NCBI RefSeq assembly: GCF_000153125.2
Contig: NZ_CM002299.1
Span: 682,809 to 746,808 of the forward strand
DNA from: Congregibacter litoralis KT71
GTDB lineage: Bacteria > Pseudomonadota > Gammaproteobacteria > Pseudomonadales > Halieaceae
Length of the DNA: 64,000 nucleotides
Direction: 5' to 3'
This document shows positions 33,737 to 42,653 of this stretch, piece by piece. The notes under the pieces were generated by a model. It had not been told where the DNA came from. It made no database searches and saw only the letters and a list, made by a program, of their open reading frames with translations. Position 1 is the first letter of the stretch. Every line of letters starts with the position of its first letter. The position numbers and the translations under genes were made by a program.

Positions 33737-34705
33737 ATGAATACCGCTGTTACTACAAAACCCGATCTTGCTCGCGAGCTGCCGCCGGATGCCGGTGACA
33801 TTCCGGCCTGGCTGGAAGACGCGCTGTCGGTGCCCCGTGAGGAAGGCTGGGTGCAATCCAACGGCTGCGATATCCGCTATTTCCGCTGGGGCAACCCCAA
33901 GAATCCCGGTCTGTTACTGATGCACGGATTTCTGGCTCATTCCCGCTGCTTTGGTTTTATCGCCCCTTATCTGGCGGAGAATTATCACGTCGTGGCCTTT
34001 GATTTATCGGGCATGGGTGATTCCGGCATGCGAGAGAGCTATCCGGAGGATGTTCGCGCCGCCGAAGTGGCGGACGTTGCCCGAGCCACGGGATTGTTCG
34101 AGCATGAAAAAAAGCCCATTGTCATCGCCCATTCCTACGGAGGGCACGTGGCATTGACTGCGATGCAGGATCAGCATGCATTGTTTGGCGGCATGATTAT
34201 CTGCGACCTGATGGTGCTGCGCCCCGAGCGTCTCAAAGCCTACTTTGATTCTGAAAAACCCCTTCGTTCAGACCCCAGTCGCCCCAATCGTGTTTATCCG
34301 GATTACGCGACGGCCAAGAGTCGCTTTGTCCTGTCGCCGCCCCAGCCCGTGAATGTCCCCAGTCTCTTTGACTACATGGCGTTTCATTCCCTTAAGGAAG
34401 TTGAGGGAGGCTGGACCTGGAAGTTTGATACGAGCGTGTTTCAAAGTGATTTCGGGCGCCAGGAGCGCATGTTGCGCCAGGGTCATATCATTGCTGAAAC
34501 ACCGGGGCGCAAAGCCATCGTCTATGGTCAGGATAGCCTTCTTTTTGATGACGACTCTGCCGCCTACGTTCACGAATGCGGTGCCACTGATGTGCCTATT
34601 GTGGGTATTCCCGGCGCCCGTCACCACCTCATGCTGGACGAACCCATTGCATTTGTCAGCGTGCTGAGATCGATCCTGGCGCAGTGGGGTGCCGACGAGT
34701 CCTGA
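33737..34705 (+). CDS. Alpha/beta hydrolase
   Basis: 322 residues. The fold is shown by LLMHGFLAHSRCFGFIAPYL (oxyanion HG at 63-64), VVAFDLSGMGDSG, and the nucleophile elbow IAHSYGGH with Ser133. The His of the triad is at about 294 in GARHHLMLDEP. A helical lid with the FDYMAFHSLKEVEGGWTWK segment occupies about 150-240. It probably hydrolyses an ester or a C-C bond of a lipophilic compound. The ATG has GGGAG upstream. It follows the porin gene by 50 bp on the same strand, so uptake and hydrolysis of the same compound is possible but speculative. Confidence 0.85.
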   Translation: MNTAVTTKPDLARELPPDAGDIPAWLEDALSVPREEGWVQSNGCDIRYFRWGNPKNPGLLLMHGFLAHSRCFGFIAPYLAENYHVVAFDLSGMGDSGMRESYPEDVRAAEVADVARATGLFEHEKKPIVIAHSYGGHVALTAMQDQHALFGGMIICDLMVLRPERLKAYFDSEKPLRSDPSRPNRVYPDYATAKSRFVLSPPQPVNVPSLFDYMAFHSLKEVEGGWTWKFDTSVFQSDFGRQERMLRQGHIIAETPGRKAIVYGQDSLLFDDDSAAYVHECGATDVPIVGIPGARHHLMLDEPIAFVSVLRSILAQWGADES

Positions 34706-35020
34706 GGGACTCAGTCACCCTGACCCACCTGGACCTGCCCGAGATACGCCATTTTACCCGGGGGGTCACCGTGCCCGGGTAAGATGTTTATCGCGGTAAC
34801 AGCTATTCCGCGCCGATCACGGCTAGGCGCAAGTAGGCACAGATCATTGCGCGCCCGCGGCAGCGACAATCTCAGCACCACGGAAGACAACCCGCAGCTG
34901 GGAATAAGGGTCGCCCGTGAACTCGAGGGTTTCTCCTGCCCGCTCCAGGGAGAAGAGGGCAATGTAAGGCTCGCGAAAGTCGAGATCTAGGACCCGTGGG
35001 CAAAATTACCGGGGAGGCAG
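34706..35020. other. Intergenic region between convergent genes
   Basis: 315 bp without a gene that has a start and a family. On the minus strand a 53-codon stretch (34847-35005) is open and reads like protein (REPYIALFSLERAGETLEF) but has no ATG, GTG or TTG start. It may be a gene remnant. A short hairpin GAGTCC-TGAG-GGACTC at 34698-34713 lies across the hydrolase stop codon. Confidence 0.4.
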
Positions 35021-37528
35021 TTATTTGGGTCCCTGCCAATCCAGGAGACTGTCCAGGGGCATGGGTCTGGCAATATGAAAACCCTGAATCACACTGCAAC
35101 CCTGAGCGATGTACAGGTCTTCCTGCTCTTCAGACTCGGCACCCTCGCCGACAACATCCAGACCCAGACGATGGGCCATGGCAACAATAGAGCCGATCAC
35201 CACCGCCCGCGTGGGCGAGCCCATCGCTGCAAGCAACAAGCTGCGATCAATCTTCAGCTCGTCGAAGAAGTCGCTGCTGAGATAGCTGAAACTGGAGTAG
35301 CCCACGCCAAAGTCATCGATCGCCAGGGTGAACCCCAGGGCGCGAAGATTCAGCAGCCGCTGGCGGATCACCGAGGCTTCGGCCAATTGCCGTGACTCCG
35401 TCAGCTCCAGTCGAAGCCATTCCGGTTTGCCGCCAGCGGTGCGTACCGCCGAGTTCAGGTCGTCGACCAGAGTGGGACTCCCCAATTGTACCGATGACAG
35501 ATTGACGGAGATTCGCAGATCCTCACGCACCCAGCTCGGCATACGCGCCCGGAGCGCCTTTGCCGCCTGGGTTGCCTCAACCACCGCCCATAGCCCCAGT
35601 TTGACGATAAGCCCTGATTCTTCAGCGAGGGGGATAAACTCTGCGGGTGATACGGCGCCCAGTTCGGGGTCGCTCATACGAGCAAGCAATTCGATGCCGT
35701 GAAGACGGTTACGCTGAAGGTCCCATTGGGGCTGGAAGGCGGGAAACAATCTGCCGTCGGTGATCGATGCCTCCAGTTCCCGACGAATCTTGCTCCGTCG
35801 ATCCCGCCGTTGCTGACCACTCTCATCCAGGGCAAGAACGTGGTTTTTGCCCGCGGCCTTGGCTTCGAGGAGCGCCTGGTCCGCCCGCCGGAGAAGTTCC
35901 TCTGCTGTGCCCGCGTCCCGGGGACCGATGGCAACGCCAATGCTGCAACTCAAGTGCAGGGGAAAACCATCGATAACCAGCGGCTCTACGACCGAATCAT
36001 TTAACTCCCGGGCCGTGGCCATAACCTCATCGGGCGTGAGGAGGTCCGGGAGAAGCACGAGAAACTCGTCACCGCCAAAACGCGTGACGGTGGCCCCCGG
36101 TGGTGCATGTTGCTCCAGGCGCCGTGCCGTGGCCACCAGGAGGTGATCGCCCGCGAGATGCCCGTAGGAGTCATTCACTTCTTTAAACTCATCCAGGTCG
36201 ATAAAGAGTACGCCCAGATGGCTGCCCGCGATGGACGCATGCTCGAGACCTTTCTCCAGCGCCGTCTTGATGGTTCGCCGATTGGGCAGTCGGGTTAACC
36301 AGTCATGGTTGGCCCAGTACTGCGCCTTTTCCTGCGCGGCCTCGCGCTCAAGCACCTGGTCCTGTAACTCCGCGGTGCGTTGCTGTACCCGCTCTTCCAG
36401 CTCTGCGCGCGATTGCTCGAGTAACTCACTGGCCGCCCGCTCACGCATGAGTTCGGCTTTGGACTCAAGGTTGCGCAGTCTGGACGCCGCCTGCTCATCA
36501 AGCCAGTGGCGTTCTGATAAGCGCAACGCCCGTTCACTTTTTAAGGCAGCACCGAGGTCACCATTCGCCTCCTGCGCTTCTGCGAGGGCCGACCAGAGTT
36601 CAATCTCTATGCGATGTAATCCCTGCGCATGCGCGGCCTCCATGGCTTGCTCAAGGGGTTCGTAGGCCTTGTGAGGAGAGCCGCTAAGCATCTCTACGCG
36701 GCCGACGGTCAGCAGATAATCGATCCACTGGTTGCCATCCGTTTCAGGATTTAAAGCGTCTCTGGCGCGGGCAAGAAGCGAACGCGCCTCATCGAGTTCT
36801 CCCACGCCGGCCAAAGCCATAGCCAGATTGGCATCGCAGTTAGCCACGCGGAGGCGCGCTGTCTGGGGATCGTGAAGTGCCTGCTCGGAACGAAAAAATG
36901 CTACGGCCTCGGCGTAGTCTTTTCGAAGAAGCCGGTTATGCCCCAGATTGCTCAGAACAACCGCGTAGGCCTCGCCGTGGGGGATGTTTTCGAGGAGGTC
37001 CCGAGCGCGCTCCAGGAGGTCCCGGCCTTCATCGAGGCGGCCCGCGTGGCTTAAGACTGCGCCAAAACGGGAGAGCAGCGCGGCCTCTTCGCTGGCGTCG
37101 CCGAGGGTTTCTACAATAGCAAGGGCCCGTTCCAGGGCCTCGAGGCCTGTCTGCAGGTCTCCCACCAGATAGGCGAGCACGGTGCCGTAATCCCGCCACG
37201 CTCTGCAGGCTGAGGGTGTTGGACCCTCCTGATCGAGAATCTCTGCGGCTCGTTGAAGCTGCTTTGAGCCTTCATCGACTTTGCTGAGCAGGCAGGCAGA
37301 CATGCCCAGCGCGTGATGTGCCCGTCCGGCGATGCTACTGTCGGGCTCCGCGGCTTTGAGAACGTCGGATGCCAACTGGTACGCTGCGGGCGTGTCCGGG
37401 TTGAGTAATTCGAAGGCCCGGTCAACGCTGGCGTCAAAATTACCCCTCGCAAACTCTGCGGTCTGTGCAGATTGTGCAGAGATAGACGATTCGGCTGATG
37501 ATTGATGTACCGCCAAGATGGGCTCCAT
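35021..37528 (-). CDS. TPR-GGDEF-EAL cyclic-di-GMP protein
   Basis: 835 residues, soluble. An N-terminal TPR array (about 30-330) and a coiled coil with ASELLEQSRAELEERVQQRT (about 350-395) lead into a GGDEF domain. The active site FGGDEFLVLLPD (about 483-494) is intact and no RxxD inhibitory site lies before it. The EAL domain follows: the signature is GIELLARMSD (ELL for EAL, catalytic Glu kept at about 612). RISVNLSSVQLG, LRLELTES, AIDDFGVGYSSFSYL and ELKIDRSLL supply the other catalytic residues. Both cyclase and phosphodiesterase may be active. It lacks transmembrane helices; the TPR part is presumably the input. Divergent from the gene at 37739. Confidence 0.88.
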   Translation of the reverse strand: MEPILAVHQSSAESSISAQSAQTAEFARGNFDASVDRAFELLNPDTPAAYQLASDVLKAAEPDSSIAGRAHHALGMSACLLSKVDEGSKQLQRAAEILDQEGPTPSACRAWRDYGTVLAYLVGDLQTGLEALERALAIVETLGDASEEAALLSRFGAVLSHAGRLDEGRDLLERARDLLENIPHGEAYAVVLSNLGHNRLLRKDYAEAVAFFRSEQALHDPQTARLRVANCDANLAMALAGVGELDEARSLLARARDALNPETDGNQWIDYLLTVGRVEMLSGSPHKAYEPLEQAMEAAHAQGLHRIEIELWSALAEAQEANGDLGAALKSERALRLSERHWLDEQAASRLRNLESKAELMRERAASELLEQSRAELEERVQQRTAELQDQVLEREAAQEKAQYWANHDWLTRLPNRRTIKTALEKGLEHASIAGSHLGVLFIDLDEFKEVNDSYGHLAGDHLLVATARRLEQHAPPGATVTRFGGDEFLVLLPDLLTPDEVMATARELNDSVVEPLVIDGFPLHLSCSIGVAIGPRDAGTAEELLRRADQALLEAKAAGKNHVLALDESGQQRRDRRSKIRRELEASITDGRLFPAFQPQWDLQRNRLHGIELLARMSDPELGAVSPAEFIPLAEESGLIVKLGLWAVVEATQAAKALRARMPSWVREDLRISVNLSSVQLGSPTLVDDLNSAVRTAGGKPEWLRLELTESRQLAEASVIRQRLLNLRALGFTLAIDDFGVGYSSFSYLSSDFFDELKIDRSLLLAAMGSPTRAVVIGSIVAMAHRLGLDVVGEGAESEEQEDLYIAQGCSVIQGFHIARPMPLDSLLDWQGPK

Positions 37529-37738
37529 CGTTTAGAAGGTGTACCGCACGCGCTAATAATAGTGCTTGAGCCCTATTAAATGTAGGTTTTTTAAGCTCTA
37601 TACCCCGGGCTTAAGGCTGCTCCTGAGCCCTCGCGACCTTGCTGTCTGGCGTCGCTGATGGTTTCTTTGCGTCAGCTGCCGCAGCGTTGGCGCATCAGAG
37701 TAAACTTGTTTTGTCATTAACCATCGGCGGGAGTCTCC

Positions 37739-38263
37739 ATGAGAATTGTTACTGTTTTATTGATGCTGTTTTTTTCGGGGGTCGTTTCGGCCCAGAGTAA
37801 CCCTAATGTCGACAAGGTGCGTCTGCCTCAATGCGAGAAGATAGCCGACCTGAAGGAGGCACTATCTAAAGTCGAACGTATGAAGGGTTTCAGCGAGGGT
37901 GATGACTACAAGTTTCTGAAAGGCTTCGGAGAGCGGTGCGGTCGCTACAAAGTGCGCTCCCGCAGTAATTACACGCTTCACAGTTATCACAATGCCGATG
38001 ACAACATTTTCGCCATCTACCGCATCACCGGGGGCAAGGGTTACGAGGGTGGCAAGGTGGCGGGCTTCGTCGCCAACAGCGTGTATTCCAAAGAGGGTTG
38101 GCGCATTGCGCGCGGCAAGGAATGCGTGCTCACAGCACAGAGCGGTCAGTGCCTGTTACCGCGCAAATGTCGCGCCGTTTCAAATTCAAGTTTTGTGCAA
38201 AAGCTGAAGTTGGATGAGTTCGCCGCGCCCGCGTATTGCTACGGCGTGGGGGAGGATTTCTAG
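37739..38263 (+). CDS. Small exported protein, unknown
   Basis: 174 residues with a signal peptide (about 1-18, cleavage after VSA). The mature chain is basic and has six Cys (in QCEKI, ERCGR, GKECV, GQCLL, RKCRA and YCYG), suggesting three disulfides in the periplasm. The sequence is rich in Tyr and Ser with YKVRSRSNYTLHSYHNADDN in the middle. GGGAG upstream supports the ATG. It ends 9 bp before the Kef-type antiporter gene on the same strand and may be co-transcribed with it. No family recognised. Confidence 0.65.
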   Translation: MRIVTVLLMLFFSGVVSAQSNPNVDKVRLPQCEKIADLKEALSKVERMKGFSEGDDYKFLKGFGERCGRYKVRSRSNYTLHSYHNADDNIFAIYRITGGKGYEGGKVAGFVANSVYSKEGWRIARGKECVLTAQSGQCLLPRKCRAVSNSSFVQKLKLDEFAAPAYCYGVGEDF

Positions 38264-38272
38264 AAGCGCTCC

Positions 38273-39868
38273 ATGGAACTGTCATGGATAGGCGTGGCCC
38301 TGGTATTTGGGATCATCGCCAAAAAAGTAGGGCAGGCGCCCCTGCTGGGGTTTTTAGCCGCCGGGTTTGCCTTGGCGGCCCTGGGAGTGGATCCGGGGCC
38401 TGCCCTTGATGACCTCGCCAACGTGGGGGTACTCCTTCTGCTTTTCGCCATCGGCCTGAAGCTTGACCTGCCCTCGCTGGTGCAGCCCCATATCTTTGCA
38501 GCATCTTTACTCCACACGGGATCGATGCTGCTGATTGCCATGGCACTTCTCTATGTTCCCGTCGCCCTGAATCTGGGGCCTTTCGCCGGTCTGTCGCTCA
38601 CGGCATTGGCGCTCCTTGGCCTGTTTACCGCCTTCTCCAGCACGCTCTTTGTGGTCAAAGTGCTGGAAGAGCGCGAGAATATGAATGCGCTCTACGGACG
38701 CGTCATCATCGGTTTTCTGGTGATGCAGGATCTTGTTGCCGTGGGTCTTCTCGCGGCGTCCAAAGGCATCATACCCAGTCCCTGGGCCTTCGCACTCTTT
38801 GCGCTTATTCCTCTGCGTCACGTTCTCGGTCGTCTGCTGGACTGGTGCGGTCATAGGGAGCTTCTTGTTCTGGCAGGACTTTCTCTGACCCTGGGTGGGG
38901 CGGCGCTTTTTGACCTCGTGGGTCTCAAAGCAGATCTGGGTGCCTTGGTGGCCGGAGCGCTGGTGAGCAAAGCACCAAAGGCCAAGGAACTCAGCAACGT
39001 CTTGCTGGGCCTCAAGGATCTCTTGCTCGTTGGCTTCTTCCTGACTATCGGGCTTACCGGGCTACCGACTATCGACGGTGTCGCGGTCGCCGTGGGCCTG
39101 CTTTTCCTGTTGCCTATCAAGGCGCTTCTCTTTCTTGCGCTATTGATGGCCTTTGGCCTGCGGGGACGCAGTGCCCTGCTTGCGTCTCTGGGGCTCACGC
39201 CCTATAGCGAGTTCGGACTCATTATTGCCGCCATGGCCGTTTCCAAAGGTTACTTGGACCCTTCCTGGATCGTGACCCTGGCTGTGGCCATGGGTCTTAG
39301 TTTTATTCCTCTGTCGGTGGTTAATGGGCGGGCTTTAGGTTTGTATCGCAGGCTCCGGGCAGGCCTTACACGGTGGGAGCGTCGCAGGCTTATTCCCCCC
39401 GAGCGTACGGTTCCTGTCTCTGATGCTACGGCGCTGGTTTTCGGTATGGGGCGGGTGGGGCGCAACGCCTACGAGGCGATACGCGCTGTCGTTGGCGACA
39501 CGGTGGTGGCCTTTGACGTGGATAATCAGGTGGTCGCAGAGCAGCAGGCCCTGGGTCGACGGGTGTTTGAGGAGAGCGCGACGGATGCGGATTTCTGGGA
39601 ACGCCTGGGCGTAGACCGCGAACAGGTACGTCTGGTGATCCTGGCGATGCACAGCCACGAGGAAAATCTGATCGCCACGGAGCAGTTACGTTTGGAGGGC
39701 TTTACGGGGCAGGTTGCATCGACGGCTCACTTCGACGATGAGGTGGCAGCGTTGAAGGAGCGCGGTGCGGACCTGGTGTTTAACGTTAATAGAGACGTCG
39801 GTCCCGCGCTCGCGCAGCAGTCCATGGTCCGGGCGGCTATGACACCGCCGACAGAACTTCAGTTCTGA
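38273..39868 (+). CDS. Kef-type CPA2 cation/proton antiporter with TrkA-N domain
   Basis: 531 residues. About twelve hydrophobic segments cover 1-360, with QDLVAVGLL around 150 in the position of the CPA2 ion-binding Gln/Asp helix. After a basic linker comes a cytoplasmic Rossmann domain beginning VFGMGRVGRNAYEAI (about 390), ending ADLVFNVNRDVGPALA. The layout is that of KefB/KefC, glutathione-gated K+/H+ efflux systems that protect against electrophiles; no separate KefF/KefG subunit is present here. The 3' end overlaps the convergent gene by 10 bp. Confidence 0.88.
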   Translation: MELSWIGVALVFGIIAKKVGQAPLLGFLAAGFALAALGVDPGPALDDLANVGVLLLLFAIGLKLDLPSLVQPHIFAASLLHTGSMLLIAMALLYVPVALNLGPFAGLSLTALALLGLFTAFSSTLFVVKVLEERENMNALYGRVIIGFLVMQDLVAVGLLAASKGIIPSPWAFALFALIPLRHVLGRLLDWCGHRELLVLAGLSLTLGGAALFDLVGLKADLGALVAGALVSKAPKAKELSNVLLGLKDLLLVGFFLTIGLTGLPTIDGVAVAVGLLFLLPIKALLFLALLMAFGLRGRSALLASLGLTPYSEFGLIIAAMAVSKGYLDPSWIVTLAVAMGLSFIPLSVVNGRALGLYRRLRAGLTRWERRRLIPPERTVPVSDATALVFGMGRVGRNAYEAIRAVVGDTVVAFDVDNQVVAEQQALGRRVFEESATDADFWERLGVDREQVRLVILAMHSHEENLIATEQLRLEGFTGQVASTAHFDDEVAALKERGADLVFNVNRDVGPALAQQSMVRAAMTPPTELQF

Positions 39869-40125
39869 TCCAGGGGATTTCTTCGCAGCAATTCATGGGT
39901 GAGACGCTTTTTGTATCGACGCTGCCGCCTGCGCGCCTTGGCGGGGTTGGCTCGCCAACCCCTGCGTTTGTCCTTAACCAGATCGTCAAGATCCTTCGCC
40001 ATCTCTATGTATTCTGCATCTGCTTCGTAGGTGCGCCTGACCACAAGCCGCCTCCCAGCGCGCTGAATCTTTATTGGTTTTACGGTAAAAGAAGGGTCAT
40101 TGGTTTGCTTCGATGTTTGCGACAC
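39859..40125 (-). CDS. Small basic protein, unknown
   Basis: 88 residues from GTG at 40123-40125. Strongly basic: about a third of residues are Arg or Lys, concentrated in RRTYEADAEYIEMAKDLDDL and in the C-terminal RRRQRRYKKRLTHELLRR. The start lies 29 bp inside the 3' end of the upstream serine hydrolase gene in a different frame, so translation is probably coupled. It may bind nucleic acid or another acidic surface, but no domain is recognised. Its 3' end overlaps the convergent antiporter gene by 10 bp. Confidence 0.5.
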   Translation of the reverse strand: MSQTSKQTNDPSFTVKPIKIQRAGRRLVVRRTYEADAEYIEMAKDLDDLVKDKRRGWRANPAKARRRQRRYKKRLTHELLRRNPLDQN

Positions 40126-41398
40126 ACTTCAGTACTTCGGCCTGGTACAGCTTTCCCCGCTCGTTAAGAAAGTCGAGCATGTGCAGAGAGGTAGGTACAA
40201 AGGCAAAGCCGATCTCCGCCTCCGGATGCCACTGAAAAATGGAACCCCCGAGACCCATCCAGCCATAAAAACCCTCGCGCCCGTCATTAAAGGCTTTTTC
40301 CAGGAGCGTGCTGTCTTTGGTGATAGGAAGAAACTGATCCACCCCTCCCTGGGTGAAACGCGTGAGGATGACACCGCCCATTTTTGCGGGCAGAGGGGCC
40401 TGGTGTAGCGCCTGCCAGCCGTCCTCATTAAGGCATTCGACGGTATCGAGCTTGCCACCGGCGGCCATCATGGCGGCAACGCGCGCCAGACCGCGGGCAG
40501 AACTGTGAGCGTTAGCGGATGGTGTCTCTCCCCGTCGCATGCGGATATCGTTGAAGAAACTGATGCCAGTCATGCCGCGAATGGGGGGCGGAGCCTCTGA
40601 TGCGTTGCCTTTTCGCAAGGAGGGCAACACTTTCAGCAGGCGTGCCATGAGTTGGACAAAATTGTGAAAGACTTTGCGACCGAAAATCCTGGGTCGCAGA
40701 CTCGCGCGCAAATGGGCGCCGAAGCTCAGCAGCTTAATATCCGCAACGCGCTCAAGCTGTCTGTCGTTCAGCCCCACGGCAACATCGGCATTAAGGGGGG
40801 CACTGATTTCTTCTTTTACAAACTCGCCAATGGTGCGGCCCTGAGGATCGACTCTTCTAAATAGCTCATTGGCTATCCAGCCTCGGGTGACCGCATGGTA
40901 CTCGCGTTTTCCCGTGGCAGGGGAGCGGAATCGCTGGACCTGTTTTTCAATAGTGCCGCCAAGACTATTGGCCTTGATGTTATCGGGAAGCAGATCGTCA
41001 AGGTCAACGGATCTGTCAAAGCCCGCCAGGCCCGCTTCGTGACGCATCACATCAGCGACGGTAACCTGGTCTTTACCGCCGCCTTTGAACTCCGGCCAGT
41101 GATCACTCACCCGGGCGTCGTAGCGAAGGAGTCCCTTGCTCACCAGAGATGCGATGGCAATCGCCTCGAGGCTTTTACCGCTGCTAAAAATGTTGACCAG
41201 GGAGTCCGCGTTGAAGTCGGGGTCTGCGTTTTTTGAGGCCCACAGGTCAACGACCTTTTTTCCCCGGTGATAGACGCAGAGCTGGGCGTTTTCCTCCGCC
41301 AGGGTTCGCATCTGCTGTTCAAAAAGATGGCCCAGGGATTCAAAGCCTGAAGCCGTCGTACCCTTTACAGCGCCGAAGGATTGCTGTGTTTGATTCAC
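40097..41398 (-). CDS. Beta-lactamase-fold serine hydrolase (EstB-like)
   Basis: 433 residues from a GTG start supported by AGGA 8 nt upstream. The class C beta-lactamase/esterase motif S-x-x-K is FSSGKS (Ser72, Lys75). The second-motif Tyr is in REYHAVTRG and the third-motif area is in YGWMGLGGSIFQWH. No signal peptide, so cytosolic. Family VIII esterases such as EstB cleave short- and medium-chain esters rather than beta-lactams. The substrate is unknown. It overlaps the small basic protein gene and lies about 85 bp downstream of truD. Confidence 0.82.
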   Translation of the reverse strand: MNQTQQSFGAVKGTTASGFESLGHLFEQQMRTLAEENAQLCVYHRGKKVVDLWASKNADPDFNADSLVNIFSSGKSLEAIAIASLVSKGLLRYDARVSDHWPEFKGGGKDQVTVADVMRHEAGLAGFDRSVDLDDLLPDNIKANSLGGTIEKQVQRFRSPATGKREYHAVTRGWIANELFRRVDPQGRTIGEFVKEEISAPLNADVAVGLNDRQLERVADIKLLSFGAHLRASLRPRIFGRKVFHNFVQLMARLLKVLPSLRKGNASEAPPPIRGMTGISFFNDIRMRRGETPSANAHSSARGLARVAAMMAAGGKLDTVECLNEDGWQALHQAPLPAKMGGVILTRFTQGGVDQFLPITKDSTLLEKAFNDGREGFYGWMGLGGSIFQWHPEAEIGFAFVPTSLHMLDFLNERGKLYQAEVLKCVANIEANQ

Positions 41399-41483
41399 TA
41401 TCTTTTCCTGTTGCGTTTGGCTGGCATGTGCCGCTTGCCCATCTATTGTGTCGTTTTAATGCGGCCGGCAGGGTCGCCGTCAT

Positions 41484-42503
41484 TTAGCTATCTGGCGCTG
41501 TCACAACGTCACATACTTCACGAATAACGGCGGTGGCAAAAGCGCCTCTATCCAGGGTAAAGGACAGAATAAGGCTGTCCTCGTTGAATTCCTGACGCAG
41601 GTCTCTTATGGGGAGGCGCAGACTTCGGGTGCCCTCTTCAACCCGTCGCTTGGTAAGTGCAGTCTGCCAGAGTTCCGGTTCGATGTTTGAGCCTTCACCG
41701 GGTAAACGCCCCGCCGGATGCACATCCATGGTATCGCAGCGGTGTCGCAAGTCTTCGTCGATTTCCGAAACCTCAAAAACACTCTCGGTGCCGTCGAGCT
41801 TGGCCTGGTCGCCGGCCACGAGGTGGTTCCAGGTTCCCGCTTCAACGCGCGCCGCCAGGACTTCATTGAACACAAAGGAGCGGACAGTGGATATTGCGAG
41901 GCTTCGCTTGTGACGAGGCAGGCGCTTGCCCCTGGCCCAATCGTTGGCAAGCTGCAGATTGCCGACCTTGTGCCCGAAGCGCTGCTCGCCGAAATAGTTG
42001 GGCACTCCGGAATCTCGAATCGTCGCCAGACGACGTTCAACGGCATCGCGGTCGATTGTGGTCGTCAGGCGCAATACGATGCGAAAGTTGTTGCCGCGGT
42101 GGGCGCCGCGGCGAAGTTTTCGTCGGTGCCGCTGACAATCGATAAGACGTGCCCCCGGAATATCGAGGCTCTCCCAGGTCGGTGTGTTCCATCGGGGGAC
42201 ACTAAACCATTGTCGGGTCACGGCGTGGCGGTCCTTCAAGCCCGCGTAACCCACGTCTTTTGCCGGGACCTCGGCGTACAGGGCCAGCTGGCGAGCCACC
42301 CATTCAGTATTTACTCCGATTTTTTCAATCCAGAGATAGTCGTGTTCGCCATCATCACTGAATTCCCAGCCGAGGTGCTCGGTGACCTCGAAGTCCTGGG
42401 GAATCGAGCGCAGCTGAGCAGAAAACAGGGGGGATCCGTGGGCACGGGGCCAGTCCGGTAGGGTGATGGGGGCTGCCTTTGTTGTCGCGGAGAGAGCGGC
42501 CAT
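41484..42503 (-). CDS. truD: tRNA pseudouridine(13) synthase TruD
   Basis: 339 residues, the usual length. The catalytic block GYAGLKDRHAVTRQWFSV contains the nucleophile Asp; PNYFGEQRFGH and HRGNNFRIVLR are other TruD signatures. It isomerises U13 of tRNA-Glu to pseudouridine. In many gammaproteobacteria truD sits in the ispF-surE-pcm cluster; here that cluster is absent, so the gene has a different neighbourhood. Confidence 0.95.
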   Translation of the reverse strand: MAALSATTKAAPITLPDWPRAHGSPLFSAQLRSIPQDFEVTEHLGWEFSDDGEHDYLWIEKIGVNTEWVARQLALYAEVPAKDVGYAGLKDRHAVTRQWFSVPRWNTPTWESLDIPGARLIDCQRHRRKLRRGAHRGNNFRIVLRLTTTIDRDAVERRLATIRDSGVPNYFGEQRFGHKVGNLQLANDWARGKRLPRHKRSLAISTVRSFVFNEVLAARVEAGTWNHLVAGDQAKLDGTESVFEVSEIDEDLRHRCDTMDVHPAGRLPGEGSNIEPELWQTALTKRRVEEGTRSLRLPIRDLRQEFNEDSLILSFTLDRGAFATAVIREVCDVVTAPDS

Positions 42504-42653
42504 TCTATAAGCTGGTCTGAATCTACAGCAACGGTAATTCGTCTCGCCCTTGCGGGGCTAGAACCTTTCCCAGGGCTCTCCCAGAGCGTGGGGTGACGTC
42601 GCGCAGGTGACGCACCCCCGTTCCGGAATATCCGTCAAAAGTTCCTGTAAGTC

